A DNA stretch of 64,000 nt, taken from Arcanobacterium buesumense. GTDB lineage: Bacteria > Actinomycetota > Actinomycetes > Actinomycetales > Actinomycetaceae. The notes below the pieces were generated by a model. That model saw only the letters and a list, made by a program, of their open reading frames with translations. It did not search any database and was not told the origin of the DNA. Below, one piece after another: positions 17,653 to 26,289 of this stretch. Each line of letters opens with the position of its first letter. Positions within the stretch are counted from its first letter, which is position 1. Position numbers and translations under genes: made by a program. Location: positions 1,364,001 through 1,428,000 of the forward strand of contig NZ_CP050804.1 in assembly GCF_012563545.1 (NCBI RefSeq), given 5' to 3'.

Positions 17653-18104
17653 GGAACATTCCGAAAAATATCACTATCCATTGTATACGCGGCTGATACC
17701 GGCACCAGAATGCCGGTTGCTGGTAATACTATCTGCGTCGATACCGTAACCTCTATCGATGCCCCTGGTGTTTGACAGCCTGATGGTTCGCACATGACTG
17801 ACACCGTTAATCTTTCGCTATGCCCTCGATCTGACCACACGTCTAACGCAATTTCTTGGGCTTTATGCAATACATCGACTTCCGGTGCACGAACCACTTC
17901 CCGAACTGCCTCCCGTGTTGCTGCTTGAACACTAAACTGCGCCTCAAGTACAGCACTTAACGACATCAGCAAAATAAGCGCCGGACCGATAATAACAACC
18001 ATGATCCCAACAAATTCCACAATAGCGTTACCTGGTTCGCAAACCGCTGTGCGACCCTTGGCTCTCTTAAGGTGATTATTCAATAGTGGCACGACCTTCC
18101 ACAT
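17649..18104 (-). CDS. TadE-like protein
   Basis: A membrane-anchored pseudopilin-like protein. Seen: a basic N-terminus, then EPGNAIVEFVGIMVVIIGPALILL, which has the TadE-type pattern of a Gly cleavage point followed by four residues, Glu-Phe and a hydrophobic helix. The rest is an extracellular beta-rich domain with one CxxxxxC pair (MCEPSGCQ). The start is uncertain: I chose the ATG giving MWKVVPLLNN, but the TTG at codon 8, right over the upstream stop, is also plausible with AAGG 11 bases before it. It overlaps the preceding tad gene, as expected in a tightly packed operon. Confidence 0.72.
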   Translation of the reverse strand: MWKVVPLLNNHLKRAKGRTAVCEPGNAIVEFVGIMVVIIGPALILLMSLSAVLEAQFSVQAATREAVREVVRAPEVDVLHKAQEIALDVWSDRGHSERLTVSVMCEPSGCQTPGASIEVTVSTQIVLPATGILVPVSAAYTMDSDIFRNVP

Positions 18105-18438
18105 CAATAGTGATAGGCAAAAGTAAGCCCAACACTGGAGCCGGAGCACACGCCCGGACAATCACCCACGAAGGACCATAAGTAATCGTGATGTCATCAG
18201 CAAAGGCAGGCGGCAACGTCGTCGTTATTAACTCGAAGGTACGTTCTCGAGCCACTTCTTCGCTCGCTCCATCTAAAGCCGCAAAGCGTGCACCGAGAGC
18301 AACCGAATCTTTCATCACCTCACGCGCAAACCATGTTAAACCAAGACTGACGATCGTGACTGTAACAATGAGCAATAATCCAACTGTTGCTGTGAAACCA
18401 ACGACGGCATTGCCGCCCTCACGCTTTGCCAGGTTCAC
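18076..18438 (-). CDS. TadE-like small membrane protein
   Basis: A 120-residue protein with a short basic N-terminus, REGGNAVVGFTATVGLLLIV and one membrane span (about residues 12-34), then a small extracellular domain with one cysteine. The G-N-A-V-V-G-F stretch resembles the TadE processing site but has Gly in place of the usual Glu at +5. The GTG start overlaps the stop of the pilin-like gene by four bases. It corresponds to the TadE position in other actinobacterial tad loci. Confidence 0.68.
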   Translation of the reverse strand: MNLAKREGGNAVVGFTATVGLLLIVTVTIVSLGLTWFAREVMKDSVALGARFAALDGASEEVARERTFELITTTLPPAFADDITITYGPSWVIVRACAPAPVLGLLLPITIDVEGRATIE

Positions 18439-18641
18439 GAAATCTGAGTGACGCGACTAATCGCATCTTGAAATAACGTCGTCAATGCCGGGCCAACTAA
18501 TGACCACAACAAAACAACTAATGCCGCAGTCATCAGCGTAATCATCACCCAGCCAGGGACATCACCCTGCTCTTTTCGCCCAGCAACGGACGAAATATGG
18601 CTAACATATTTCTTTAGTAACCAACGCATATGAAATGACAT
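18435..18641 (-). CDS. Flp-type pilin-like protein (DUF4244-like)
   Basis: A 68-residue protein in the Flp major-pilin position. Seen: a basic leader of about 25 residues ending RKEQG, then DVPGWVMITLMTAALVVLLW, a single hydrophobic helix, and a short hydrophilic tail. Known Flp pilins have Gly followed by Glu-Tyr at +5/+6; here neither is present, so processing by a TadV-type peptidase is uncertain. The size, position between tadC and the TadE genes, and helix fit actinobacterial DUF4244 pilins. It may be the pilus subunit, though this is inferred from context. Confidence 0.68.
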   Translation of the reverse strand: MSFHMRWLLKKYVSHISSVAGRKEQGDVPGWVMITLMTAALVVLLWSLVGPALTTLFQDAISRVTQIS

Positions 18642-18664
18642 ATTTTTCCTTTCACAATAACTTC

Positions 18665-19540
18665 TTAATGAAAATTCATGTAATGCAGTGCCGGGAAAAT
18701 CGTGAATAGAATTGTGATCGGTAAAATTAGGAAAACCACCGGGATCATCATAGATATCTCGGCCTTACCGCCCTCTTCTAATAATTCTCTACGAGCCGCG
18801 TCACGCGCATCACGGGCTTGATGGTGTAGCGTCTGAGCTAATCCGCCACCTTGTTCCATCGCCATAATCAACGAGTCAGTAAAACGCGAAACATTACGGT
18901 TATCTGCCCTAACCGACAACTCAGCTAAAGCCTGAGCCAACGATGAACCAGCATGCACGTGCGAGAGCATGACCTGAAATTGCTCAATCAATGGGCCTTG
19001 TCCTAGTTGCACAACTCTTTCAAGGGCCGGACGGATCGCTTGACCAGCTCCTACCGCGAGCGCAACTAACTCAATCACATCTGGTAGTTGACGAGTAAAC
19101 ATTCGTGACGTGCGTTTTGCCTTCGTCGTCAACCGCGAATCTACCCACAAAGCTGCGCCAAGCGCACCGAGTATCACAGTCAGCACGATAATAGCCGGAC
19201 TATACCCACGGGCTATGAAGGCTATCCCAACTAAACCCCCAACGAGCAAACCTGCACCGGCCCACTGGATTTGGGTGAGCCGAAAATCGCTAACACTGCC
19301 CTGGCCAATCACTGCCAGCCGTCGTTCGACAGCAGATCTTGTTGATCCTAATTGCTCGATAATCCGTAGCAATGAAGGCAGAAACCGGGTGAGAATCGAG
19401 GATCGCGGGCTACGATTATCACGTGTAGCCACATGAGGAATAACCTGCTGTGTCAATGATTTTCGCGGACTTGTTAGCCCGTAAATAAGCCAGGTACTTC
19501 CAGCTCCTATCGTCATACCAGCTAAAGACATTCCTATCAT
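18665..19540 (-). CDS. tadC: Type II/IV secretion system platform protein TadC
   Basis: Polytopic inner-membrane platform protein of the Tad pilus, 291 residues. Seen: an N-terminal span, a pair of central spans (about residues 95-130), a T2SSF-type cytoplasmic domain with ELVALAVGAGQAIRPALERV and a conserved GGGLAQTLHHQARDARDAAR, and a C-terminal span. Its ATG overlaps the stop of tadB by four bases. TadB and TadC normally pair to form the platform that the TadA ATPase drives. Confidence 0.85.
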   Translation of the reverse strand: MIGMSLAGMTIGAGSTWLIYGLTSPRKSLTQQVIPHVATRDNRSPRSSILTRFLPSLLRIIEQLGSTRSAVERRLAVIGQGSVSDFRLTQIQWAGAGLLVGGLVGIAFIARGYSPAIIVLTVILGALGAALWVDSRLTTKAKRTSRMFTRQLPDVIELVALAVGAGQAIRPALERVVQLGQGPLIEQFQVMLSHVHAGSSLAQALAELSVRADNRNVSRFTDSLIMAMEQGGGLAQTLHHQARDARDAARRELLEEGGKAEISMMIPVVFLILPITILFTIFPALHYMNFH

Positions 19541-20355
19541 GGAGTTCCGCCTATTTTTCTTGGTGTAGATATAAAAATTCGCGTGTCCGCACTCAGCTCT
19601 CCAAGTTTGATCATTAGACCATAGGCAAGAACAGTTAGAAATGCTCCACTAACTAAAACAGCAATACCACCAGCAGTGCTAAATGCTTCTACTGTTCCTG
19701 GACGAGTTGCAAAAAGCGCGAGCAAAATCCAGGGAGCACCTGCCGCTAACCGAGCGCCATTAACCGTCCACGATTGTCGAGCAAGCAGTTCTCCACGGGC
19801 ACGGTTATCTTCACGTACAAGACTCGCCAACTGACTGAGCATCAGTGCCAAATCATGACCCCCTAGTTCATGAGATAGCCGCATCGCTTCGATCACTCGA
19901 TCCGCCATCGGATCATGAAATTCATCCTTCAGATCATTTAGTGCCGAATCGAGACGCCCTTGTGCACGGATATGTTGAGCACAGCGCGCAAATGGTTCAC
20001 GCATCATTATCGGGCCACGCTGACTAACCACCACTAATGCTTGTGAAATAGATAATCCCGCACGTAGTGATCCAACGACGTCGTCCAACACATCGGGCCA
20101 CGCTTCACGTTGTCGCGTAGCATACTTTCGTTGCCGGGAATATCTCACCAGAGACGTAACTACAGTGCCAACAACTGCCCCGCACCCCATAAACACCACG
20201 GAAGGAATAATTATCATCGTACCTAAGCCGCCCAGTACAGCACCGCATAGTAGCGGTATCATACGCGGAGATAACCGAAAGGGGTGCGGATCTTGCCATG
20301 CTCGAATAACGATCAAACAACCTAGACCTACTAAGGCACCAACTATAAACCCCAC
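19537..20355 (-). CDS. tadB: Type II/IV secretion system platform protein TadB
   Basis: Partner platform protein to TadC, 272 residues. Seen: two N-terminal membrane spans (residues 3-18 and 32-60), the cytoplasmic T2SSF domain with DVVGSLRAGLSISQALVVV, SHELGGHDLALMLSQLASLV and ARGELLARQSW, and two C-terminal spans. The GTG start lies inside the end of tadA (13-base overlap) with GGAGG just upstream. Family assignment is firm; pairing with TadC is known for the family. Confidence 0.85.
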   Translation of the reverse strand: MGFIVGALVGLGCLIVIRAWQDPHPFRLSPRMIPLLCGAVLGGLGTMIIIPSVVFMGCGAVVGTVVTSLVRYSRQRKYATRQREAWPDVLDDVVGSLRAGLSISQALVVVSQRGPIMMREPFARCAQHIRAQGRLDSALNDLKDEFHDPMADRVIEAMRLSHELGGHDLALMLSQLASLVREDNRARGELLARQSWTVNGARLAAGAPWILLALFATRPGTVEAFSTAGGIAVLVSGAFLTVLAYGLMIKLGELSADTRIFISTPRKIGGTP

Positions 20356-21581
20356 GGTGCCTCCCCGATAAGATCTGCTACCTGATAGCCCGCAAATTCG
20401 AAGCGGTCTCGCCCAGGTATTTCGCCACCAACATAACGTAGCCCACTGCCGTCGTCAGTAAATATCTCAGACGTTTCAACGACGTCGCCTTCGATTCTCC
20501 CAGTAACTCCCACTATTTCACGTACTCGACGCACGCCACGGCGATCCCGGTGCACGTGCACAACAATGTCTATTGATCTCGCAACTGTTGGCACCACAAA
20601 ACTATTAGTCACGTTATCGCCTGCTAGTAACGGCAAAGCGCACATTTTCGCAACCGCCTCGCGTGCTGAATTTGCGTGTATCGTGCACGCACCTGGAATT
20701 CCAGAATTTAATGCGATAAGTAAATCAAATGCTTCAGCTTGACGTACTTCGCCAATAACAATTCTTTCTGGACGCATTCGCAAAGCTTCTTTAACCAACC
20801 TGCGCAACGTGATTTCGCCCCGGTCTTCTAGATTTGCTGGGCGAGTTTGCATCGCCACCACGTCACGATGCGCCAGATTAAGTTCAAAAACCTCTTCGGC
20901 TGTCACAATGCGTTCCTGAGCGCTAACAGCCCCCAACAACGCCCCTAAAAAGGTCGTTTTTCCAGCTTGTGTAGCGCCAGAAACTAATACATTGAGGCCA
21001 ATATCAATACTGGCATCTAAAAAACGTGCAGCTACATCGGTCAACATGCCTTGATCTACTAAATCTATGAGACGTCGTGGGCGCAGAACATACTTGCGAA
21101 GATTAACTGACCAATGCGCCCTAGTGATGTCTGGAATAACCGCATGGAGACGCTCCCCTGTTCGTAACGCCGCATCGACAAATGGACTGGATAAATCAAG
21201 ACGCCGGCCTGAAGCGCGTAGCATTCGCTCAACAAGATCTCGTACCTGCTGGTCAGTTAAGACGATTGTGGTTAGTTCGCTTCGTCCGTGACGAGCTATA
21301 AATATCTTTCCTGGATCGTTTATCCAGATTTCTTCAATATCTGGATCATCAAGAAGCCGTTGAATTGGCCCTAATCCGCCAATGTTATCGCGTAGTTGTT
21401 GAACGATATCAGACTGACGCGTGACCCCTTGGGCACGTCCTTCAACAGTAAGTTCTTCATATTCATCAAGTGCTTGCTCAATAATTTGATCAAGCCCAGA
21501 TAAGTCTTCTTGTGGATCTACCCCAGATATCTGTACTAATTCGCGCACTCGATCGTCTAACCATGCATATGCCGTGATCAT
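20343..21581 (-). CDS. tadA: Pilus assembly/secretion ATPase TadA (CpaF family)
   Basis: Hexameric cytoplasmic ATPase that powers Tad pilus assembly, 412 residues. Seen: N-terminal helical region to about residue 75; GATQAGKTT Walker A near residue 205; an Asp/Glu box TAEEVFEL; Walker B MRPERIVIGEVR; and the His box IPGACTIHANSA. It is the first gene of the seven-gene cluster. The usual upstream CpaE/TadZ-like gene is not present; the next gene is a divergent phosphotransferase. An AGGAGG lies about 13 bases before the ATG, rather distant. Confidence 0.92.
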   Translation of the reverse strand: MITAYAWLDDRVRELVQISGVDPQEDLSGLDQIIEQALDEYEELTVEGRAQGVTRQSDIVQQLRDNIGGLGPIQRLLDDPDIEEIWINDPGKIFIARHGRSELTTIVLTDQQVRDLVERMLRASGRRLDLSSPFVDAALRTGERLHAVIPDITRAHWSVNLRKYVLRPRRLIDLVDQGMLTDVAARFLDASIDIGLNVLVSGATQAGKTTFLGALLGAVSAQERIVTAEEVFELNLAHRDVVAMQTRPANLEDRGEITLRRLVKEALRMRPERIVIGEVRQAEAFDLLIALNSGIPGACTIHANSAREAVAKMCALPLLAGDNVTNSFVVPTVARSIDIVVHVHRDRRGVRRVREIVGVTGRIEGDVVETSEIFTDDGSGLRYVGGEIPGRDRFEFAGYQVADLIGEAPWGL

Positions 21582-21752
21582 TGTTGCCCTGCCCCTCCTT
21601 TCTGCTAGTTATCAGCGTATAAAAGCCATCACTAGCGACGTCGTGCACTTTCCACAGGTGTGGAAAACTTTAAAGGCTTGCGTGATTTTTGTGGTAAGGG
21701 GCGTGTGAGCAACAAAGAGCACCAGAAAAGTCGATACCGTAAAGGCATGAAG

Positions 21753-22760
21753 ATGTCGCCTTATCATTTAGCTGCCCTTGCCGTCGTCGCTGTTGATGGT
21801 CTCAACGCTGTCTCTATTCGCGGACCATATTCTTCAGCGCCTGATTTTGTTTTTGGCGGCGTTTTAGACTCTACTGGCAAACACTGGATTGTTAAGGTTC
21901 CACGCACAACCCACGCGTCAACAGTTATCGAGGCCGAGGCCGGGTTAGCACCTGTTTTAGTTAATCGTTTACGTCACGGACAACTCCCCTTCGACGTTAT
22001 GCGTCCTGCCGGTTTTGCTCCCGTGACCAACGGTCGCGCAGTTGTTTATCCGCGTCCGCTGGGAAAAACTATTGACTTTGAGGGGCTAACGATTGATCAA
22101 GCCCATGAACTGGGACGTACATTAGCCACCATCCATCAGCTTGACCCGACGACGATTACCGAGGCTGGAATGCCAGCTTATGATGCCGAAACAGTGCGCA
22201 AACGTTTATTGACTGAACTGCATGACGCTAGCGCCACCGGCACTATTCCGGCAATTTTGAACCGACGTTGGGAAAATGCCATTGAGAATCCGGACCTGTG
22301 GGCTTTTAATACCCGAGTTGTTCACGGTGATATCGCCGCCGATAATATTTTGTGGTCTGAAGGTCATGTCAGTTGTGTGTTGGGTTTTGGTGAAGCACAT
22401 GTTGGCGATCCAGCCCATGATTTTGCCTCTTTGATGGCAGGTCTCGACGAGTCATTGTTTGACGCAATCGTCGAATCTTATCGTAATTCACTTGACAATG
22501 ATATTGATGAACACTTCTTCACACGTACTGTTCTATTGTCCGAAATTGCACTTGCTCGTTGGATGATGTTTGGTATTCGTAACTCTGATCAGGGAGTTAT
22601 TACTGAAGCGAACCAGATGCTCGCCGATTTGGCGAACGACGTCGCAGCTGATCCAGATCTTGCTCCAGGCCCAGTGTGGGAAGTAGACACCGTCGATCCT
22701 TCATTACCCATTGAAGAGGCTTCTGAAGCTGGTTTCCACACTGGACAGTCCGCTGAATAA
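21753..22760 (+). CDS. Phosphotransferase of the APH/choline kinase-like family
   Basis: A 335-residue protein with the aminoglycoside phosphotransferase-type kinase fold. Seen: a catalytic-loop motif VVHGDIAADNILW around residue 190 (HGDxxxxN) and FGEAHVGDPAHDFASL, which replaces the usual D-x-(D/E) metal-binding loop start with GFGEAHVGDP. The N-lobe has a lysine in WIVKVPR. Real substrate unknown; a drug-resistance role should not be assumed. I chose the ATG giving MSPYHLAALA because AAAGG lies seven bases upstream; an ATG two codons earlier is in frame. It faces the adnB gene convergently and leaves only seven bases between them. Similar kinases neighbour UvrD-type helicase genes in other actinobacteria. 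Confidence 0.8.
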   Translation: MSPYHLAALAVVAVDGLNAVSIRGPYSSAPDFVFGGVLDSTGKHWIVKVPRTTHASTVIEAEAGLAPVLVNRLRHGQLPFDVMRPAGFAPVTNGRAVVYPRPLGKTIDFEGLTIDQAHELGRTLATIHQLDPTTITEAGMPAYDAETVRKRLLTELHDASATGTIPAILNRRWENAIENPDLWAFNTRVVHGDIAADNILWSEGHVSCVLGFGEAHVGDPAHDFASLMAGLDESLFDAIVESYRNSLDNDIDEHFFTRTVLLSEIALARWMMFGIRNSDQGVITEANQMLADLANDVAADPDLAPGPVWEVDTVDPSLPIEEASEAGFHTGQSAE

Positions 22761-22767
22761 CACACGA

Positions 22768-25700
22768 TTAATCAGTGCTCGACAGAGCATTGGTCGCACC
22801 GTTGGCTAACGCATCGCATATTGTTTTTTCGATTTCTGCTTCAGTTAAGTCTCCGGCATGAATCTCACGCCTAGCAGGATCACTTTCCCCTAGATAGTAG
22901 AAACATGCATCAATCTCAGCCAATGGTACATTGTGTGCTTTTGACCAAGCCAAACGATATAACCCTAGTTGTAATTCACGTGAATGAATTTCACTAGCAG
23001 CGGGGCGTACTCCAGTTTTCCAGTCAACAATAGTTACTGGTTTTACCTCCGAAATACTTGAGGTATCTAAGACCGCATCAATCACGCACCGGACAGGAAA
23101 ACCAGCAATAAATATCTCTAGTGCTTGTTCGATAGCTAACGGAGCCATATTAACAAAGCGCGAGGACTCAAAACGTTTGACATATAGTTCAATATCTTCA
23201 TCGGTTAAGTTAATATCAATATCAATAGGCATTTGATCTGGATTTAGAACTGAATCCACATCGAGAGTTAACGGCGAGTTGAAGCGTTGTGCGATCGCCG
23301 CATGGACACTTATGCCTCGTCGGCTAGCTACCGAGGCAGGTTGTGGAATTGGCCGTCGCTGATCCCGATAAAACTGCTGAGCATCGCTGATAAGCGAAAC
23401 CACGTCTGACGCAGTTAAATGATCGCGTTTAACACTAGCAACATGCTGTTTACGTAACTGTTGGGAGCGTATATGCTCAAATGATTCAGTCCAGCTTGCA
23501 ATGATCGGAGCAATCTCACGAACCTCGACCGGATATCCTCCTGCATGAGGCTCAACGCTTCGATCAACATCGGTTGGCCAAAATATATTTGCCTCGCTTA
23601 GTTTATTAACTAAAGATTCTTCTTCTACGATAGGCAGTGCCTGATCATCGCCCCATGCCACTACATCAGCAAGAATAGTAAAAGGCTCTTGATAGTTCGG
23701 ATCTGGAGTTAGGCTCCCATCAAGATCTGAGATAAAAACGTTGGTGAAATATAGTGGCCAATCACCGCTTACTGCAGTATTTTCTTCTTCCCCGATTACC
23801 TCGCGGGCATCCCGATAAGCTTTACCGGCCTTTCCCTCATCCGCAAAATCATAAGTCAATAACATGAGGGTATTCTTCGGACGTGTCAACGCCACGTATG
23901 CCAAACGCCGTTCTTCATCTCCGGCATATGCGCGAACGGCCTGATCGTAAACACCATATTCTAAAATTGCTTGGACTTTTCGTATTTGAGCATCGTCAAT
24001 ATCAAGATAGTTTTGGGCACTAAAAAGGGGAAGATACTTAGCATCTGCACGTAATGGAGAGGGAAATACTGATGTGTTTTGATGCCATACTGGATAAGTT
24101 CGCTTAACATAATCGAAACGTTTTTCAACCATTTCCGGGATCGCTACAATATCCCATTCCAATCCTTTTGCCGCATTAACTGTCAGAATTTGTACTATGC
24201 CAGCACTAGGAATAACATCAAGCGCTAATGACGCATCTGCTGCCCCTGTTGCCTCTCCGCTATGCTCATGAATTTCCATGGCATCAACCCAAGCAAGAAA
24301 ACCGCTCAGCTGTGCACTCGGATCTTGCGTTGTATACGTACCAGCAAGCTTGACAAATCCTGATAATGCGGCCTGTACTGCTGCTCCACCTTTGACCCGG
24401 CTTGCAGCGTAAATAGTCAAATCCAATGCTTTAATCGCAGAAGATACTAAGTACTCCAAACCTCGATGTCGTTCTTGTTCTAAAGACTTGAGAATTGATG
24501 CCAGATAAGCAAGCCTTTTTTGTCCTTCATCGCTAATTCCATCAACCGTCTTATGCGTTAATAACGCACTCACCAGACTAACTTCTGGACGGCTAAGTTT
24601 ATTCTTAACCAGTTCGATATCTGTTTGACTAGATTGGTTCGATATTTGAGTGAGCATTGCGGCTCGCTCAACTTTAGCTAACTCGTTTGCATAATTGGAA
24701 AATTGGCGAATATCTTGAACACCAAGAGCAAAAAAATTAAACAGATACATAAGCTGATCATTGCGTTGCGGATTGTCAAGTATATTGAGCAAAGCTCGTA
24801 CCGCACGGATTTCAGGCCGGACAATGCTTGATTGTCCACCAATAACTTCAAAAGGAACCCCAGCAGATTCCAACGCAGCAGTGACTGCTGGAGCGAAACT
24901 ATGGTTACGTATCAAAACTGCGGCAGTGGGGATCTGCCCATCTTCTCCACAGCGCAATCGTGTAGCCAGTTGTTGCGCTAATGCTTGGTATGTATCACCC
25001 GCATAATGACGATGAATCCGAATAACCTCCCCAGCTGGAGCTTGCTCCCTTGGCCGAAGAGGGCAGATAGGTAAATTTTCATAGCTTAGTTTGCCCTGAG
25101 TAAGCTGATTTGCAGCCGCCAAAATACGCGTCGAGTTACGAAATGCTTGAGATAGTGAAAGCCGTGCGTCTTCCATAACATCGTAGTCATGTATGAAATC
25201 TGCGAATGCATTGGCAGAAGCACCACGCCAACCATAGATGGCTTGGTTAGGATCGCCCACAGCAGTAACTGAACGGGCCTGACCGAACGCGGCATGTAAA
25301 AAACGTGCTTGGTTTACTGACGTATCTTGATACTCATCAAGCAATATAACCGGGTATTGTTTCGCCAGAGATTCTTTTACGGCAGGCACAGTTTCTAAAA
25401 TACGAGTAGCCCAGGAAACCTGATCTGCGAATTCAATCAGACTGTCTTCCTTTTTCTTCTCAAAATATGCTGAAACGAAATCCAATAACTGGATTCGTGT
25501 AGCTAAGCTTTTTAGAATTGGGGTACGGGAAAAAACCTTACTCATTCGATCATAGACCGCCCGCTCAGGAGACCCTTTTTCTAGCATTCCTTTTCTGAGG
25601 CGAGGTTCAAGCACAGTGCTCACTGCCTCAGCTTCTTCTTCCAAATAGGTACGGGCTTCCTTAATAGATACGTCATTATCAATTAATCCTGCGGCCATAT

Positions 25701-26289
25701 CCAATGCCGCAGTAGTTAAGCTACTAACTGACAAGGAGGCAATACTTTCATGTAGTTGTCCGGCAGAGACAATCTCGAACATCAGCTGGAAACGCTCCGC
25801 TTCATTCATCAACCGCGCGGCCGGATCTTGTCCAATAAGCATCCCATATGATGTTGCAATATTCGATGCAAAAGCGTTATAGGTACTGATGGTAGGCCGC
25901 TCAAAAGTTACTTGTATCTGCGAAGCTCTAGAATTAAGGTCTGCCACGGGCTCGGACAGATGGGGGCTTTCGTCTTCATCATTTTCATCCGCGAAAAGCT
26001 GAACACCCGGCTCAAATAAACCACGTGTGGAAATGTCTTGTATTTTCCGGTTAACTCGCTGTGCAAGTTCCCCAGCAGCTTTTCGGGTAAACGTTAATCC
26101 GAGTATCTCTCCTGGTCTGGCTTGCCCCGATGCCAGTAACCAGGCGATTCGGTTAGCCATCGTAGCAGTTTTCCCGGAACCTGCTCCTGCGATCACTAGC
26201 GTCGCTTGATGAGATGATGTGATAACTGCCTTCTGCTCGTTTGTGGGTGGGAACTCCTCAGCCGCAATAAACTGTTCATACGTGATCAT
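22768..26289 (-). CDS. adnB: AdnB-type helicase-nuclease subunit
   Basis: Lead motor subunit of the AdnAB DNA end-resection machine, 1173 residues. Seen: UvrD/SF1A helicase motifs with Walker A GAGSGKTATMANRIAWLL near residue 40, motif II VILLDEYQDTS near residue 320, motif III GDPNQAIYGWRGA, motif V VNAAKGLEWDIV and motif VI YVALTRPKNTLML. The C-terminal RecB-family nuclease has CVIDAVLDT, TIVDWKTGVRP and ELQLGLYRLAW, with Asp, Asp-x-Lys and Gln-x3-Tyr in place. Both activities therefore look intact. The ATG overlaps the adnA stop by four bases. The role is double-strand break processing for recombination. Confidence 0.92.
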   Translation of the reverse strand: MITYEQFIAAEEFPPTNEQKAVITSSHQATLVIAGAGSGKTATMANRIAWLLASGQARPGEILGLTFTRKAAGELAQRVNRKIQDISTRGLFEPGVQLFADENDEDESPHLSEPVADLNSRASQIQVTFERPTISTYNAFASNIATSYGMLIGQDPAARLMNEAERFQLMFEIVSAGQLHESIASLSVSSLTTAALDMAAGLIDNDVSIKEARTYLEEEAEAVSTVLEPRLRKGMLEKGSPERAVYDRMSKVFSRTPILKSLATRIQLLDFVSAYFEKKKEDSLIEFADQVSWATRILETVPAVKESLAKQYPVILLDEYQDTSVNQARFLHAAFGQARSVTAVGDPNQAIYGWRGASANAFADFIHDYDVMEDARLSLSQAFRNSTRILAAANQLTQGKLSYENLPICPLRPREQAPAGEVIRIHRHYAGDTYQALAQQLATRLRCGEDGQIPTAAVLIRNHSFAPAVTAALESAGVPFEVIGGQSSIVRPEIRAVRALLNILDNPQRNDQLMYLFNFFALGVQDIRQFSNYANELAKVERAAMLTQISNQSSQTDIELVKNKLSRPEVSLVSALLTHKTVDGISDEGQKRLAYLASILKSLEQERHRGLEYLVSSAIKALDLTIYAASRVKGGAAVQAALSGFVKLAGTYTTQDPSAQLSGFLAWVDAMEIHEHSGEATGAADASLALDVIPSAGIVQILTVNAAKGLEWDIVAIPEMVEKRFDYVKRTYPVWHQNTSVFPSPLRADAKYLPLFSAQNYLDIDDAQIRKVQAILEYGVYDQAVRAYAGDEERRLAYVALTRPKNTLMLLTYDFADEGKAGKAYRDAREVIGEEENTAVSGDWPLYFTNVFISDLDGSLTPDPNYQEPFTILADVVAWGDDQALPIVEEESLVNKLSEANIFWPTDVDRSVEPHAGGYPVEVREIAPIIASWTESFEHIRSQQLRKQHVASVKRDHLTASDVVSLISDAQQFYRDQRRPIPQPASVASRRGISVHAAIAQRFNSPLTLDVDSVLNPDQMPIDIDINLTDEDIELYVKRFESSRFVNMAPLAIEQALEIFIAGFPVRCVIDAVLDTSSISEVKPVTIVDWKTGVRPAASEIHSRELQLGLYRLAWSKAHNVPLAEIDACFYYLGESDPARREIHAGDLTEAEIEKTICDALANGATNALSSTD

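Noticed and set aside
21753-22760. Phosphotransferase as an antibiotic-resistance gene
   Set aside because: The kinase loop is altered and similar genes are core neighbours of helicase genes in actinobacteria, so a resistance role is unsupported.
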